Assembly (NCBI RefSeq): GCF_002900965.1 | Contig: NZ_PJOM01000002.1 | Location: 806,001-870,000 of the forward strand | From: Pseudotabrizicola formosa | GTDB taxonomy: Bacteria; Pseudomonadota; Alphaproteobacteria; Rhodobacterales; Rhodobacteraceae | Length of the DNA stretch: 64,000 nt | Direction of reading: 5' to 3' | Part shown: positions 45,979-56,380 of the stretch, in pieces | Layout: each line of letters opens with the position of its first letter | Position numbering within the stretch: the stretch's first letter is position 1 | Translations under genes and position numbers: made by a program | The notes under the pieces: model-generated | The model's input: the letters and a program-made list of their open reading frames with translations, nothing else | What the model was told of the DNA's origin: nothing | Databases searched by the model: none

Positions 45979-48900
45979 CTATCCCTTTGGCCGCACAATC
46001 TTTTCCGCAAGATCGCGGGCGATGGCAAAGGCCCCCTTGATCCGGTCGGCCTCAGACTTCCAGTCGCGCAGCAGCACGATCTTGTTGCCCTGCACCTTTG
46101 CGCCCACCCCTTCGGCCTTGATGAAATCCACCAGACCCGCCGGATTGCCGAACTTGTCATTGTGGAACTGGATGGTCGCCCCCTTTGGCCCGGCGTCGAT
46201 GCGGGAGATGCCGGCCCGTTTCGCCATCGCCTTGATCCGCACGATCAGCATCAGCGTGTTGACCTCTTTCGGCAGCGGGCCGAAACGGTCGATCAATTCG
46301 GCGGCAAAGCCTTCCAGCTCGACCTTGGTGGTCAAGCCAGACAAGCGGCGATAAAGGCCCAGCCGCACATCCAGATCGACCACGTAATCTTCCGGAATCA
46401 TCACCGGCAGGCCAAGGTTCAGCTGCGGCGACCATTGGTCATCAATCGGGGCCAGGCCGTTGATCTCACCCGATTTGATCTTGGCAATCGTATCCTCCAG
46501 CATCTGCTGGTACAGCTCATACCCCACCTCGCGGATATGGCCTGACTGCTCCTCACCCAGCAGGTTGCCCGCGCCGCGCAGATCAAGGTCATGGCTGGCA
46601 AGGTTGAACCCGGCCCCCAGATTATCCAGTGACCCCAAGAGCTTGAGCCGCTTTTGCGCCTGCGGTGTCAACGGGCTGCGCGGTTTGGTGGTCAGGTAGC
46701 AATAGGCGCGGGTTTTGGACCGCCCGACCCTGCCCCGGATCTGATAGAGCTGGCTCAGGCCGAACATATCGCCGCGATGGATGATCATCGTATTGGCGGT
46801 CGGGATATCCAGCCCCGATTCCACGATCGTCGTGGCCAGCAGCACATCAAACTTGCCGTCGTAGAACTGGTTCATGCGGTCATCCAATTCACCCGCCGCC
46901 AGCTGGCCATGGGCGATGACATAGGTGACTTCGGGCACATGGGTCTTGAGGAAGGCCTCGATCTCCGGCAGGTCGGAAATGCGCGGCACCACATAAAACG
47001 ACTGCCCGCCCCGGAACCGTTCGCGCAGCAGCGCCTCGCGGATGGTGACCGTATCGAACTCTGACACATAAGTGCGGATCGCCAGACGGTCGACCGGCGG
47101 GGTGGCGATGATCGAAAGGTCACGCACCCCGGTGAGCGAGAGTTGCAAGGTGCGCGGGATCGGCGTGGCGGTCAGGGTCAGCACATGGATTTCCGACCGC
47201 ATTTCCTTGAGCCGCTCCTTATGGCCCACCCCGAAATGCTGTTCTTCATCAATCACAAGCAGGCCAAGGTTCTTGAACTTCACCCCTTTGGCCAGCAAGG
47301 CATGGGTGCCCACGACAATATCCACAGAGCCATCGGTCATGGCGGCCCGGGTGGCATTTGCCTCCTTTGTGCTCACAAAGCGCGACAAGGGCTTGATGGT
47401 AACGGGGAATCCACGAAACCGCTCGGCAAAGCTGCGGTAGTGCTGGCGGGCGAGCAAGGTGGTCGGGCAAATGACGGCCACCTGCATCCCGGCCATGGCG
47501 GCGACAAAGGCCGCGCGCATCGCCACCTCGGTCTTGCCAAAGCCCACATCGCCCACCACCAGCCGGTCCATCGGCGAGCCTTTTTCAAGGTCGGCCACGA
47601 CATCGGCAATCGCGGCCAGCTGGTCGTCGGTTTCCTGATAGGGAAAGCGCGCGGCAAAGGCTTCCCATATGCTGTGAGGTGCTTCCAAAATCGGGGCATG
47701 GCGCAGCGCACGTTCGGCGGCAATCCGCATCAGGCGGTCTGCAATCTCCTTGATGCGTTCCTTGAGCTTGGCCTTCTTCGCCTGCCAGGCCCCGCCGCCC
47801 AGACGGTCCAGCAAGCCCTCTTCATGGCCATAGCGCGACAGCAGTTCGATATTCTCGACCGGCAGGTAAAGCTTTGCCGCATCCGCATATTCCAGCGCCA
47901 CACAGGCATGGGGTGCGCCAAGTGCCGTGATGGTTTCCAACCCCAGATAGCGGCCCACGCCATGTTCGACATGCACCACCAGATCACCCGGCGTCAGCGT
48001 ATCGACCTCGCGCAGGAAGTTGTCGGCCTTGCGCTTCTTGCGCGGCTTGCCGACCATCCGGTCGCCCAGCACATCCTGTTCGGAAATCACCACCAGCCCC
48101 GGGGCGGTAAACCCCGCCTCCAGCGCCCAGACCAGCAGGAACAGCCCGCCGCGCCCTTCGGGCAGGTCGCGCATATCCCTGATGCGTTTGGCGTCGCGAA
48201 CGCCTTGATCCTGCAACAGCCCTTCCAGCCGCTCGCGCGCGCCCTCCGACCAGCTGGCGATCACCACCTGATTGTCTTGACGCAACATCCGAAGATGATC
48301 GGCCAAGGCCCCGAAAAGGCTGATGGATTCCATCTGCCGTTCGGGCGCGAAATTGCGCCCCTGCCGCCCGCCGGCATCCAGCATGCCCGGCCCGGGGCTT
48401 TGCGGATAGGGCGACAGCTGCACCACGCGGTGCTGCGCCACCGCCGCCTGCCAGCCCGCATCATCCAGATAGAGCAACCCCGGGGCCGCAGGCTTGTACA
48501 CCGTATCCAGCCGACCCTTCACGCTCATCGCCTCGCGCCGGGAATCATAGGCGTCATCAATGCCGTCCCAGCGGGACAGGCGCATCGGCGTCACCTGATC
48601 ATCCAGCATCACCGATGCCTCCGGCAGATAGTCGAACAGCGTTTCCAGCCGGTCATGGAACAGGCCCAGCCAATGCTCCATCCCCTGATGCTTGCGCCCG
48701 GCACTCACCGCCTCGTACAGCGGATCATCCGACCCGCCGACGCCAAATTCGATGCGATACGCCTGCCGGAACCGGGTAATCGACGCCTCGTCAAGGATGA
48801 CCTCTGACACCGGCGACAGATCGACGGCGGTCAGCTTTTCCACCGTGCGCTGGGTGACCGGGTCAAAGCGGCGCAGCCCATCCAGCACATCACCAAAGAA

Positions 48901-49434
48901 ATCCAGCCGCACTGGCCCCGGATGGCCCGGCGGGTAGATGTCGATGATCCCGCCGCGCAGGGCATATTCGCCAGCCTCGGCCACGGTGGACACCGGGGAA
49001 AACCCCATGCGCGCCAAAAAGCCCTTGAGCTGCGCCTCATCCACCCGCTTGCCCACAGCGGCGGTAAAGCTGCTGGCCGCCACAGTCGCGCGCGAGGGCA
49101 CCCGCTGGGTTGCCGCGTTGACGGTGGTCAGCAGCACGAAGGGCCCCGGCACCCCGGCGCTCAGGGCGGCCAGAGTGGCCATCCGCCGTGCGGCGATATC
49201 GGGATTGGGCGACACCCGGTCATAGGGCAGGCAATCCCAGGCCGGAAAGTCCAGCACCACCGCTTGCGGCGCCATGACCGACAGCGCCACCCGCATCGCC
49301 TCCATCCGCTTGTCATCGCGGGCGACATGAATCACCGGCGCACCGCGTGCCAGTTCACGGGCCAGCAAGCGGGCGTCAAACCCTTCGGGTGCGCCACCCA
49401 GAACGATACGGTCAGAAGAGGATGTCTTGGTCAT
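45979..49434 (-). CDS. mfd: Transcription-repair coupling factor Mfd
   Basis: A 1151-residue Mfd, which removes stalled RNA polymerase at DNA lesions and recruits UvrA. UvrB-like N-terminal module with PAWDCLPYDRVSPNP, RNA-polymerase-interaction domain with VHVEHGVGRYLGLETI, SF2 translocase with Walker A GDVGFGKTEVAMRAAF and DEEQ box VIDEEQHFGVGHKERL, TRG and C-terminal domain. Start ATG 49434 gives MTKTSSSDRIVLGG; upstream in-frame starts are less likely. Length matches the family. Confidence 0.97.
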   Translation of the reverse strand: MTKTSSSDRIVLGGAPEGFDARLLARELARGAPVIHVARDDKRMEAMRVALSVMAPQAVVLDFPAWDCLPYDRVSPNPDIAARRMATLAALSAGVPGPFVLLTTVNAATQRVPSRATVAASSFTAAVGKRVDEAQLKGFLARMGFSPVSTVAEAGEYALRGGIIDIYPPGHPGPVRLDFFGDVLDGLRRFDPVTQRTVEKLTAVDLSPVSEVILDEASITRFRQAYRIEFGVGGSDDPLYEAVSAGRKHQGMEHWLGLFHDRLETLFDYLPEASVMLDDQVTPMRLSRWDGIDDAYDSRREAMSVKGRLDTVYKPAAPGLLYLDDAGWQAAVAQHRVVQLSPYPQSPGPGMLDAGGRQGRNFAPERQMESISLFGALADHLRMLRQDNQVVIASWSEGARERLEGLLQDQGVRDAKRIRDMRDLPEGRGGLFLLVWALEAGFTAPGLVVISEQDVLGDRMVGKPRKKRKADNFLREVDTLTPGDLVVHVEHGVGRYLGLETITALGAPHACVALEYADAAKLYLPVENIELLSRYGHEEGLLDRLGGGAWQAKKAKLKERIKEIADRLMRIAAERALRHAPILEAPHSIWEAFAARFPYQETDDQLAAIADVVADLEKGSPMDRLVVGDVGFGKTEVAMRAAFVAAMAGMQVAVICPTTLLARQHYRSFAERFRGFPVTIKPLSRFVSTKEANATRAAMTDGSVDIVVGTHALLAKGVKFKNLGLLVIDEEQHFGVGHKERLKEMRSEIHVLTLTATPIPRTLQLSLTGVRDLSIIATPPVDRLAIRTYVSEFDTVTIREALLRERFRGGQSFYVVPRISDLPEIEAFLKTHVPEVTYVIAHGQLAAGELDDRMNQFYDGKFDVLLATTIVESGLDIPTANTMIIHRGDMFGLSQLYQIRGRVGRSKTRAYCYLTTKPRSPLTPQAQKRLKLLGSLDNLGAGFNLASHDLDLRGAGNLLGEEQSGHIREVGYELYQQMLEDTIAKIKSGEINGLAPIDDQWSPQLNLGLPVMIPEDYVVDLDVRLGLYRRLSGLTTKVELEGFAAELIDRFGPLPKEVNTLMLIVRIKAMAKRAGISRIDAGPKGATIQFHNDKFGNPAGLVDFIKAEGVGAKVQGNKIVLLRDWKSEADRIKGAFAIARDLAEKIVRPKG

Positions 49435-49491
49435 GGCCGCCTTACCTACGCCCCTTTGCCCGCCCGTCAAGGGCAGGCATAGCGGCATCCT

Positions 49492-50001
49492 TCAGCTGAT
49501 GTTCTGATACATGCCAAACAGCGCCGTCACGAAGATCGAGATCATGCCGATGAACTGGGTGACAAAGCGGTGCCGCATCAAAAGCCGCACCAGAGCCGCC
49601 CCCACCGGGGCCTCGGTCTCGACCCGCAGCGCAAGGCGCAGGGTCAGATAGCCAATGAGCACCATGGGGGCTGCCATCAGCAGCACCGCCTGTGCGAACT
49701 CCACCCCATAGACCGCCCCAAGCAGAGCCAGAACGGTCAGGACAAAGCACATAAAGCCGATCAGCCACATGCCGCCGCGCCGTGAAATGTACAGCATGCG
49801 CCGCGCCGTGATCCGGGCCAGAGCCGCCAGATCCTCGGCCGCCTCCTCATCCTGCCGCCGGGCGCGGGTGATCAGGTCAAAGGGCACGCCCATCACCCAA
49901 TGGCTGACCGAAGACCACAGCACCGCCAGAGCGATCCAATACCACAGGCTGGAAAACGACCGCATGTCGATCAGCAGCAAAACGAGGGAATACCATTCCA
50001 A
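49492..50001 (-). CDS. Small integral membrane protein, unknown function
   Basis: A 169-residue protein with three or four membrane segments (near residues 17-38, 76-98, 100-122 and 145-165) and a charged cytoplasmic loop rich in R and E between the first two. The N-terminus MEWYSLVLLLIDMRSFSSLW and the segment WVMGVPFDLITRARR look like a membrane family found in Rhodobacterales; some database entries of similar proteins carry a SufBCD-component label, which I could not confirm. It lies 57 bases before mfd. Confidence 0.75.
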   Translation of the reverse strand: MEWYSLVLLLIDMRSFSSLWYWIALAVLWSSVSHWVMGVPFDLITRARRQDEEAAEDLAALARITARRMLYISRRGGMWLIGFMCFVLTVLALLGAVYGVEFAQAVLLMAAPMVLIGYLTLRLALRVETEAPVGAALVRLLMRHRFVTQFIGMISIFVTALFGMYQNIS

Positions 50002-50023
50002 GACCGGCGCACCTTTTGCCTGA

Positions 50024-51130
<1,107 letters not shown>

Positions 51131-51177
51131 TACTGCCGCGCTCATCGGCGATCTGTCGCCGCTTCTGTGATCGCCGC

Positions 51178-51206
51178 ATGACAAATGATCACAAACCCGC
51201 TATATC
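51178..51206 (+). promoter_or_regulatory. Putative promoter of the SYLF lipoprotein gene
   Basis: ATGACA at 51178-51183 and TATATC at 51201-51206 have a 17-base spacer, 67 bases before the start codon. Confidence 0.45.
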
Positions 51207-51272
51207 TGGTGGTAACGGGCCAGCAGAGCCCCAATCGGCCCCCGGGGCCACAAGAGGCAGAGGCGATAGGAC

Positions 51273-51836
51273 ATGAGCGGAACACTCGGATTCTCCAGAC
51301 GGGCCTTTCTTGGCGCGACGGGGGCCAGCGGCTTGCTGGCCGCCTGCGGCAATGGTGTGGGCAGCACCGGGGCCGCCCAGATCGATGCGCGGGTGACCTC
51401 GACCGAAGACTATCTTTACAGCACCTTTCCCGGCACCCGTGATCTGGCCAGCCGGGCCTCGGGCGTGCTGATCATGCCGCTGATCACCGAAGCCGGGCTG
51501 ATCTATGGCGGCGGCTATGGCCGCGGGGCCTTGCGGGTCAACGGCGTGACGGTGGATTACTATTCGGCCACCCGGGCCACCTTTGGGTTGCAGATCGGCG
51601 CACAGCAATATGCCCATGCGCTGTTCTTCATGACCGAAGCCGCGCTTGGCCAGTTCCGCCGCAGCCCGGGCTGGGCCGCCGGGGCGGATCTGCGCTATGC
51701 AACCCCAGCGCAGGGCGCCTCGCTGGGCAAGGAAACCACCGAGATGGACCCGGTGATTGCCTTGGTCTTTGGCCAGCAGGGCTTTATCGCCGGGGCCACG
51801 CTTGCAGGCGTCAAATACAACCGGATCATCCCCTGA
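51273..51836 (+). CDS. Tat-exported lipoprotein with SYLF/Ysc84 domain
   Basis: A 187-residue protein. The N-terminus has a twin-arginine motif SRRAFLG (Arg9-Arg10) and a lipobox LLAAC with Cys25, so it is probably a folded lipoprotein exported by Tat. The rest matches the SYLF (Ysc84, DUF500) domain: ASGVLIMPLITEAGLIYGGG, GLQIGAQQYAHALFFMTE and AGATLAGVKYNRI. SYLF proteins bind lipids such as phosphoinositides in eukaryotes; the bacterial role is not known. Its own promoter lies upstream. Confidence 0.87.
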   Translation: MSGTLGFSRRAFLGATGASGLLAACGNGVGSTGAAQIDARVTSTEDYLYSTFPGTRDLASRASGVLIMPLITEAGLIYGGGYGRGALRVNGVTVDYYSATRATFGLQIGAQQYAHALFFMTEAALGQFRRSPGWAAGADLRYATPAQGASLGKETTEMDPVIALVFGQQGFIAGATLAGVKYNRIIP

Positions 51837-51848
51837 CAGGGGCAATGC

Positions 51849-51873
51849 GCCGCAGGCGTCCGACGCCTGCGGC
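51849..51873. terminator. Hairpin between SYLF gene and HIBADH gene
   Basis: GCCGCAGGCGTC / GACGCCTGCGGC is a perfect 12-bp inverted repeat around one C, 12 bases after the SYLF-gene stop. No T-run; shared by two converging genes. Confidence 0.65.
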
Positions 51874-51893
51874 CTGTGATGCGTGGTGACGGC

Positions 51894-52757
51894 TCAGCGC
51901 AAGCGGCGGATCAGGCTGCTGGTGTCATTGCGCCCGCCGCCCATGCGCTGGATGTCCTTGTAGAACTGGTCCACCAAGGCGGTGACCGGCAGGCTTGCCC
52001 CGATGTCATTGGCCGTGGCCAGACAGATCCCCAGATCCTTGCGCATCCAGTCCACCGCAAAACCATGGTCGAACTTGTCTTCCAGCATGGTCTTGTAGCG
52101 GTTCTGCATCTGCCACGATCCGGCGGCGCCCTGGCTGATCACCTCGATCACCTTTTCGCCGTCAAGCCCCGCCTTTTCACCAAAGGCCAGAGCTTCGGAC
52201 AGGCCCTGCACCAGCCCGGCAATGCAGATCTGGTTCATCATCTTGGCAATCTGCCCGGCCCCCGAGTCCCCCAGACGACGGCAGATCCGCGCATAGGCGT
52301 CGATCACCGGCTCGGCGCGGTCATACTGGTCTTGCGACCCGCCGCACATCACCGAAAGCGCGCCGTTTTCCGCGCCAGCCTGCCCGCCCGAGACCGGCGC
52401 ATCGACAAAGCCAAGCCCGCTCTCGGCTGCAAGGGCCGCCATCTCGCGCGTGACCTGCGCCGAAACCGTGGTGTGATCGACAAAGATGGCGCCCTTGTCC
52501 ATCCCGGCAAAGGCCCCGTCCGGCCCGGTGCACACACCGCGCAGGTCATCGTCATTGCCCACACAGGCAAAGACGAAATCCTGCCCCATCGCCGCCTCGC
52601 GCGGGGTGGCGGCGGCGCGGCCGCCATGCTTTTCCACCCAGGCCTCGGCTTTCGCGGGGCTGCGGTTGTACACTGTCACCTTATGCCCCTTGGCGGCCAG
52701 ATGGCCCGCCATCGGAAACCCCATCACCCCCAGGCCCAAGAATGCTACCTTTGCCAT
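51894..52757 (-). CDS. 3-hydroxyisobutyrate dehydrogenase-family NAD(P) oxidoreductase
   Basis: A 287-residue beta-hydroxyacid dehydrogenase. The Rossmann motif VAFLGLGVMGFPMAGHLA is at residues 4-21, the substrate stretch FVDAPVSGGQAGAENGAL near residue 117 and the catalytic lysine in AGQIAKMMNQICIAGLVQG near 169. Members act on hydroxyisobutyrate, tartronate semialdehyde or succinic semialdehyde. Start ATG 52757 is set by a strong GGGAGG nine bases upstream. No valine-pathway genes adjoin it, so the substrate is uncertain. Confidence 0.9.
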   Translation of the reverse strand: MAKVAFLGLGVMGFPMAGHLAAKGHKVTVYNRSPAKAEAWVEKHGGRAAATPREAAMGQDFVFACVGNDDDLRGVCTGPDGAFAGMDKGAIFVDHTTVSAQVTREMAALAAESGLGFVDAPVSGGQAGAENGALSVMCGGSQDQYDRAEPVIDAYARICRRLGDSGAGQIAKMMNQICIAGLVQGLSEALAFGEKAGLDGEKVIEVISQGAAGSWQMQNRYKTMLEDKFDHGFAVDWMRKDLGICLATANDIGASLPVTALVDQFYKDIQRMGGGRNDTSSLIRRLR

Positions 52758-52839
52758 CACATGCCTCCCTTCGCATTGCTCTTTTGTCTGCAATGCCTTA
52801 GGTAACAGGCCCACCTCTGCCGTCAAGAACAGGCCTTTT

Positions 52840-55302
52840 ATGCTCAGTGTTTTCCGTTGGATGCTACGGTTGTTGACTGGGCTTGTGGCCCTTGGTCTGC
52901 TGTGCCTGATCGGGGTTTACTATTTTCTGGAACGCTCGATCCCGGATTACGCGGAATCCTTCACGATTGCGGGCCTTTCGGCCCCGGTCGAGATTTTGCG
53001 CAACAATGACAACGTGCCCCATATCTTTGGCGAAACCGACCGGGATGTGTTTTTCGCGCTTGGCTTTGCCCATGCGCAAGACCGGTTGTGGCAGATGACC
53101 ATGCTGCGCCGCACCGCACAGGGGCGCCTGTCCGAAGTGTTCGGCAACCGCACCTTGAAGATTGACGAGTTGCTGCGCCGCTATGACCTCTACACCCTGT
53201 CGCTGCAATCGGTCGAGGCGCAGGATGCGCCCACCCGGCAGGCGCTGGAGGCCTATGCCGCCGGGGTCAACGCCTGGATCGGAGAGATCAATGCCGGGGC
53301 ACGCGGCCGGGGCGCGCCGGAGTTCTTTTTCTTTTCCAACGAGATCGCCGCCTGGGCCCCCGCAGATTCCATCGCCATCCTCAAGCTGATGGCATTGCAA
53401 CTCTCGGGCCATCTTGAGGCCGAGGTGCTGCGCGCCCGCCTGTCGATGCTGCTGCCGCCCGACCGTCTGCGCGATATCCTGCCCGATGATCCGGGCCAGG
53501 CGGTCACCGCCCTGCCCGATTATGCCAGCCTGATGCCGGGTGTGCAGCCCTCGACCGGCGCGCTGCGCATGGCGACCAATGACCCGCTGTCGCCGTTTCC
53601 CCGGGTCGATCTTGCCGGGGCGTCGAACGCCTGGGCCGCCGTGCCGGACCGTTCGGCAGCGGGGGGCACGCTGCTGGCCAATGACCCGCATCTGGGCTTC
53701 ACCGCGCCGACGACCTGGTATCTGGCCCGGCTGGACCTGCAATCGGGCGGCGTGATCGGCGCGACCATTCCGGGCGTGCCCAGCATTCTGATCGGACGGT
53801 CGGCGGCAGTGGGTTGGGGGCTGACCTCTTCCTACGCCGATGATCAGGATCTGGTGATGGAAAAGCTCAACCCCGCCAATACCGAGGAATATGAAACCGC
53901 CCAAGGGATGAAGCCCTTCACCACCCGCCGGTCCATCATTCAGGTCAAGGATCAGACCCCGGTCACCATCACCCTGCGCTGGTCAGAGGCGGGGCCGGTC
54001 TTGCCCGGATCGCATTATGATCTGGCCTCGGTCACGCCCCCCGGCCATGTGGCAGCGCTGTCCTGGACTGCGCTTTCCGCGGCCGATACCACGATGACCG
54101 CGGCGCTGCGGGTGATGCAGGCGCGCTCGATCGATGATGCCATCGAGGCGGGCCGGTTGTTCGTGGCCCCGGCGCAGAATCTGATGCTGGCCGATGCAAA
54201 TGGCATTGCGCTGCAGGTGATCGGCCAGATCCCGCTGCGCGACGCCGCCCACCCGACCCAAGGCCGGATGCCTGCGCTTGGGACCAACCCGGCCAGCCGC
54301 TGGCAGGGGATGATGCCCTATGACCGCAACCCGCGCGTGATCAACCCCACCAGTGGCATATTGGGCAATACCAACAACAAGACGGTGGACCAGCCCTTCC
54401 CCGACCACCTCTCTTTCCTCTGGGGCGATACCCAACGCATCCAGCGCTGGCTGGCGCTGATGCAGACGCGTGAGGTGCATACCCGCGAAAGCTTTATCGA
54501 GGCGCAGCTGGATACCGTCTCGCCCACCGCCCGCGCCATCCTGCCGCTGATCGGGGCCGATCTGTGGTTTACCGGAGAGGCCGCCGCCGATGGCACGCCC
54601 GAGCGCCTGCGCCAGCGGGCGTTGAGCCTGCTGGCCGAATGGAACGGCGAGATGAACGAACATCTGCCCGAACCGCTGATCTATCAGGCCTGGGTCCGCG
54701 CGCTGAATGACCGGCTGATCCGCGATGAGCTTGGGCCGCTGGCCGATACCATCACCCACCCCGATCCGGTGTTCATCGACCGGGTGTTCCGCAACACCGA
54801 AGGGGCCGGCATCTGGTGCGATGTGATCCAGTCGGCGGCGGTGGAAACCTGCGCCGATCTTGCGCGCATCGCACTGGACGAGGCGCTGATTCAGCTGACC
54901 GCCACCTATGGCCCCAATCCCGAAAGCTGGCGTTGGGGTCAGGCGCATGAGGCGACGCATGACCATCCGGTGCTGGGCGAGGTGCCGTTCCTGAAATGGT
55001 TCGTCAACATCCGCCAATCCACCAGCGGCGATGACCATACGCTGATGCGCGGCCGCACCAAGGGCACCGGGCCAAACCCCTATCTGAACGTGCATGGCGC
55101 GGGCTATCGCGGGGTCTATGACTTTGCCGATCCGGACTCTTCGGTCTTTGTCATCGCCACAGGCCAGTCGGGCCACCCGCTGTCGCGCCACTATGACGAT
55201 CTGGGCGAACGCTGGCGGCGCGGCGATTATGTGCCGATGAGCCTTGACCCCGAACTTGCCCGCGCCGCCGCCGTGGGCAGCACCCGGCTGACACCGCCCT
55301 AG
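52840..55302 (+). CDS. Penicillin acylase family protein
   Basis: An 820-residue Ntn hydrolase. An N-terminal membrane segment (near residues 10-28) anchors or exports it. The alpha part has DNVPHIFGETDRDVFFALGF and AHAQDRLWQMTMLRRTAQG; the autoprocessing site is AGASNAWA with Ser262 as the new N-terminal nucleophile, and LLANDPHLGF follows. Related enzymes cleave penicillins, cephalosporins or acyl-homoserine lactones. Its stop overlaps the converging gene by four bases. The natural substrate is unknown. Confidence 0.92.
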   Translation: MLSVFRWMLRLLTGLVALGLLCLIGVYYFLERSIPDYAESFTIAGLSAPVEILRNNDNVPHIFGETDRDVFFALGFAHAQDRLWQMTMLRRTAQGRLSEVFGNRTLKIDELLRRYDLYTLSLQSVEAQDAPTRQALEAYAAGVNAWIGEINAGARGRGAPEFFFFSNEIAAWAPADSIAILKLMALQLSGHLEAEVLRARLSMLLPPDRLRDILPDDPGQAVTALPDYASLMPGVQPSTGALRMATNDPLSPFPRVDLAGASNAWAAVPDRSAAGGTLLANDPHLGFTAPTTWYLARLDLQSGGVIGATIPGVPSILIGRSAAVGWGLTSSYADDQDLVMEKLNPANTEEYETAQGMKPFTTRRSIIQVKDQTPVTITLRWSEAGPVLPGSHYDLASVTPPGHVAALSWTALSAADTTMTAALRVMQARSIDDAIEAGRLFVAPAQNLMLADANGIALQVIGQIPLRDAAHPTQGRMPALGTNPASRWQGMMPYDRNPRVINPTSGILGNTNNKTVDQPFPDHLSFLWGDTQRIQRWLALMQTREVHTRESFIEAQLDTVSPTARAILPLIGADLWFTGEAAADGTPERLRQRALSLLAEWNGEMNEHLPEPLIYQAWVRALNDRLIRDELGPLADTITHPDPVFIDRVFRNTEGAGIWCDVIQSAAVETCADLARIALDEALIQLTATYGPNPESWRWGQAHEATHDHPVLGEVPFLKWFVNIRQSTSGDDHTLMRGRTKGTGPNPYLNVHGAGYRGVYDFADPDSSVFVIATGQSGHPLSRHYDDLGERWRRGDYVPMSLDPELARAAAVGSTRLTPP

Positions 55303-56306
55303 GCGGTTGCGGCATTGGTCTTTGCGGCCAATGTTCCCTGGGGCCACATCCGGATCACCCGCCAGGCAATCACCGGCACCGCGCCAAGCGCCAGCACGGT
55401 GATAACCACTCCTGCCAGCCCCCAGCCGTTGATCAGCAGGGCCGAGGCAAAGGCGGCCAGTGGAAAGGTGAAGGCCCCCCAGAGCGGGGTGAACCCGGCC
55501 TCAATGATCCAGCGCCCGGACACCGCCAAGGCCAGTGCGATCACACAGGCCAGCCCCAGCATGGCCTGCGCCAGCCCCGCCATCCCCAGCAACCCGGCGA
55601 CAGAGGCAAACAGACTGGCCGGGGCCAGATGGATTGCCAGCAGCGGACGCAGCGGCGCGGGCGGAATGCGTTTGACCAACTGGCGCAGGCTGATCCCCCA
55701 GATCATGGCCGCCACCGGCATCGTGCCCCACAAGAGTCCGGCGGCCAGCCGCTCCCACCCCAGCGGCACCGCCGCCAAGGCCCCCACGATCGACCCGACA
55801 AAGGCCAGATGCCAGATCGGCGTCACCACCCGCCCTTCTGCCGGGGCGCGCCGCAAGCTGCGGATCATCAGAACCGCCAGCACTGTCTGCAGCGCAAGGC
55901 CAAGGATCAGCGCGCCCCGTGCCAGATCGGGATCAAAGAACCCCAGCACGGCCGCGCAGGCCAGACTGCCCACCGAAGCGGCAGCCAGCCCGGCGCGGCC
56001 CGGCAGGGTCCGCAGCTCTTCGGTCACCACGCCGGGGCGGCGGGCGATCTTGACGCAATAGGCCAGCGCGCAAAACAGCCACAGACCCAGCGCCACGCCC
56101 ATCCCCAGATCGGCCGGGCCCTGCGGCAACTGCACCTCGATCAACGCGCGTTTCAACGCCAGTGACAGGCCCAGAAGCCCGAACACCACCGTAAACACCG
56201 CAGGCGGCATGCGCGCAAACAGCGGCAGTTTGCGCGGTGGAAACTCGGGGGGCGGAAACTTGGGCGGCAGTCTGTTGCCGCGCGGGCGGGTGGGGCGGGT
56301 CGGCAT
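55299..56306 (-). CDS. TehA/SLAC1-like membrane protein
   Basis: A 335-residue membrane protein with about ten hydrophobic segments. The proline-rich N-terminal tail (RPTRPRGNRLPPKFPPPEF) is followed by MPPAVFTVVFGLLGLSLALKR, resembling the first segment of TDT-family (tellurite-resistance/dicarboxylate, SLAC1 anion channel) proteins; LFASVAGLLGMAGLAQAM and GAFTFPLAAFASAL fit later family segments. Start ATG 56306 is set by AGGAG eight bases upstream. Function as an anion channel is inferred. Confidence 0.7.
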   Translation of the reverse strand: MPTRPTRPRGNRLPPKFPPPEFPPRKLPLFARMPPAVFTVVFGLLGLSLALKRALIEVQLPQGPADLGMGVALGLWLFCALAYCVKIARRPGVVTEELRTLPGRAGLAAASVGSLACAAVLGFFDPDLARGALILGLALQTVLAVLMIRSLRRAPAEGRVVTPIWHLAFVGSIVGALAAVPLGWERLAAGLLWGTMPVAAMIWGISLRQLVKRIPPAPLRPLLAIHLAPASLFASVAGLLGMAGLAQAMLGLACVIALALAVSGRWIIEAGFTPLWGAFTFPLAAFASALLINGWGLAGVVITVLALGAVPVIAWRVIRMWPQGTLAAKTNAATA

Positions 56307-56380
56307 CAAGCACACTCCTGTTGGCTCCATGACTAAGCGCATAAGCGCAGCCGTTGCAAGCGCGCCCCGGGGCCCGCAGG

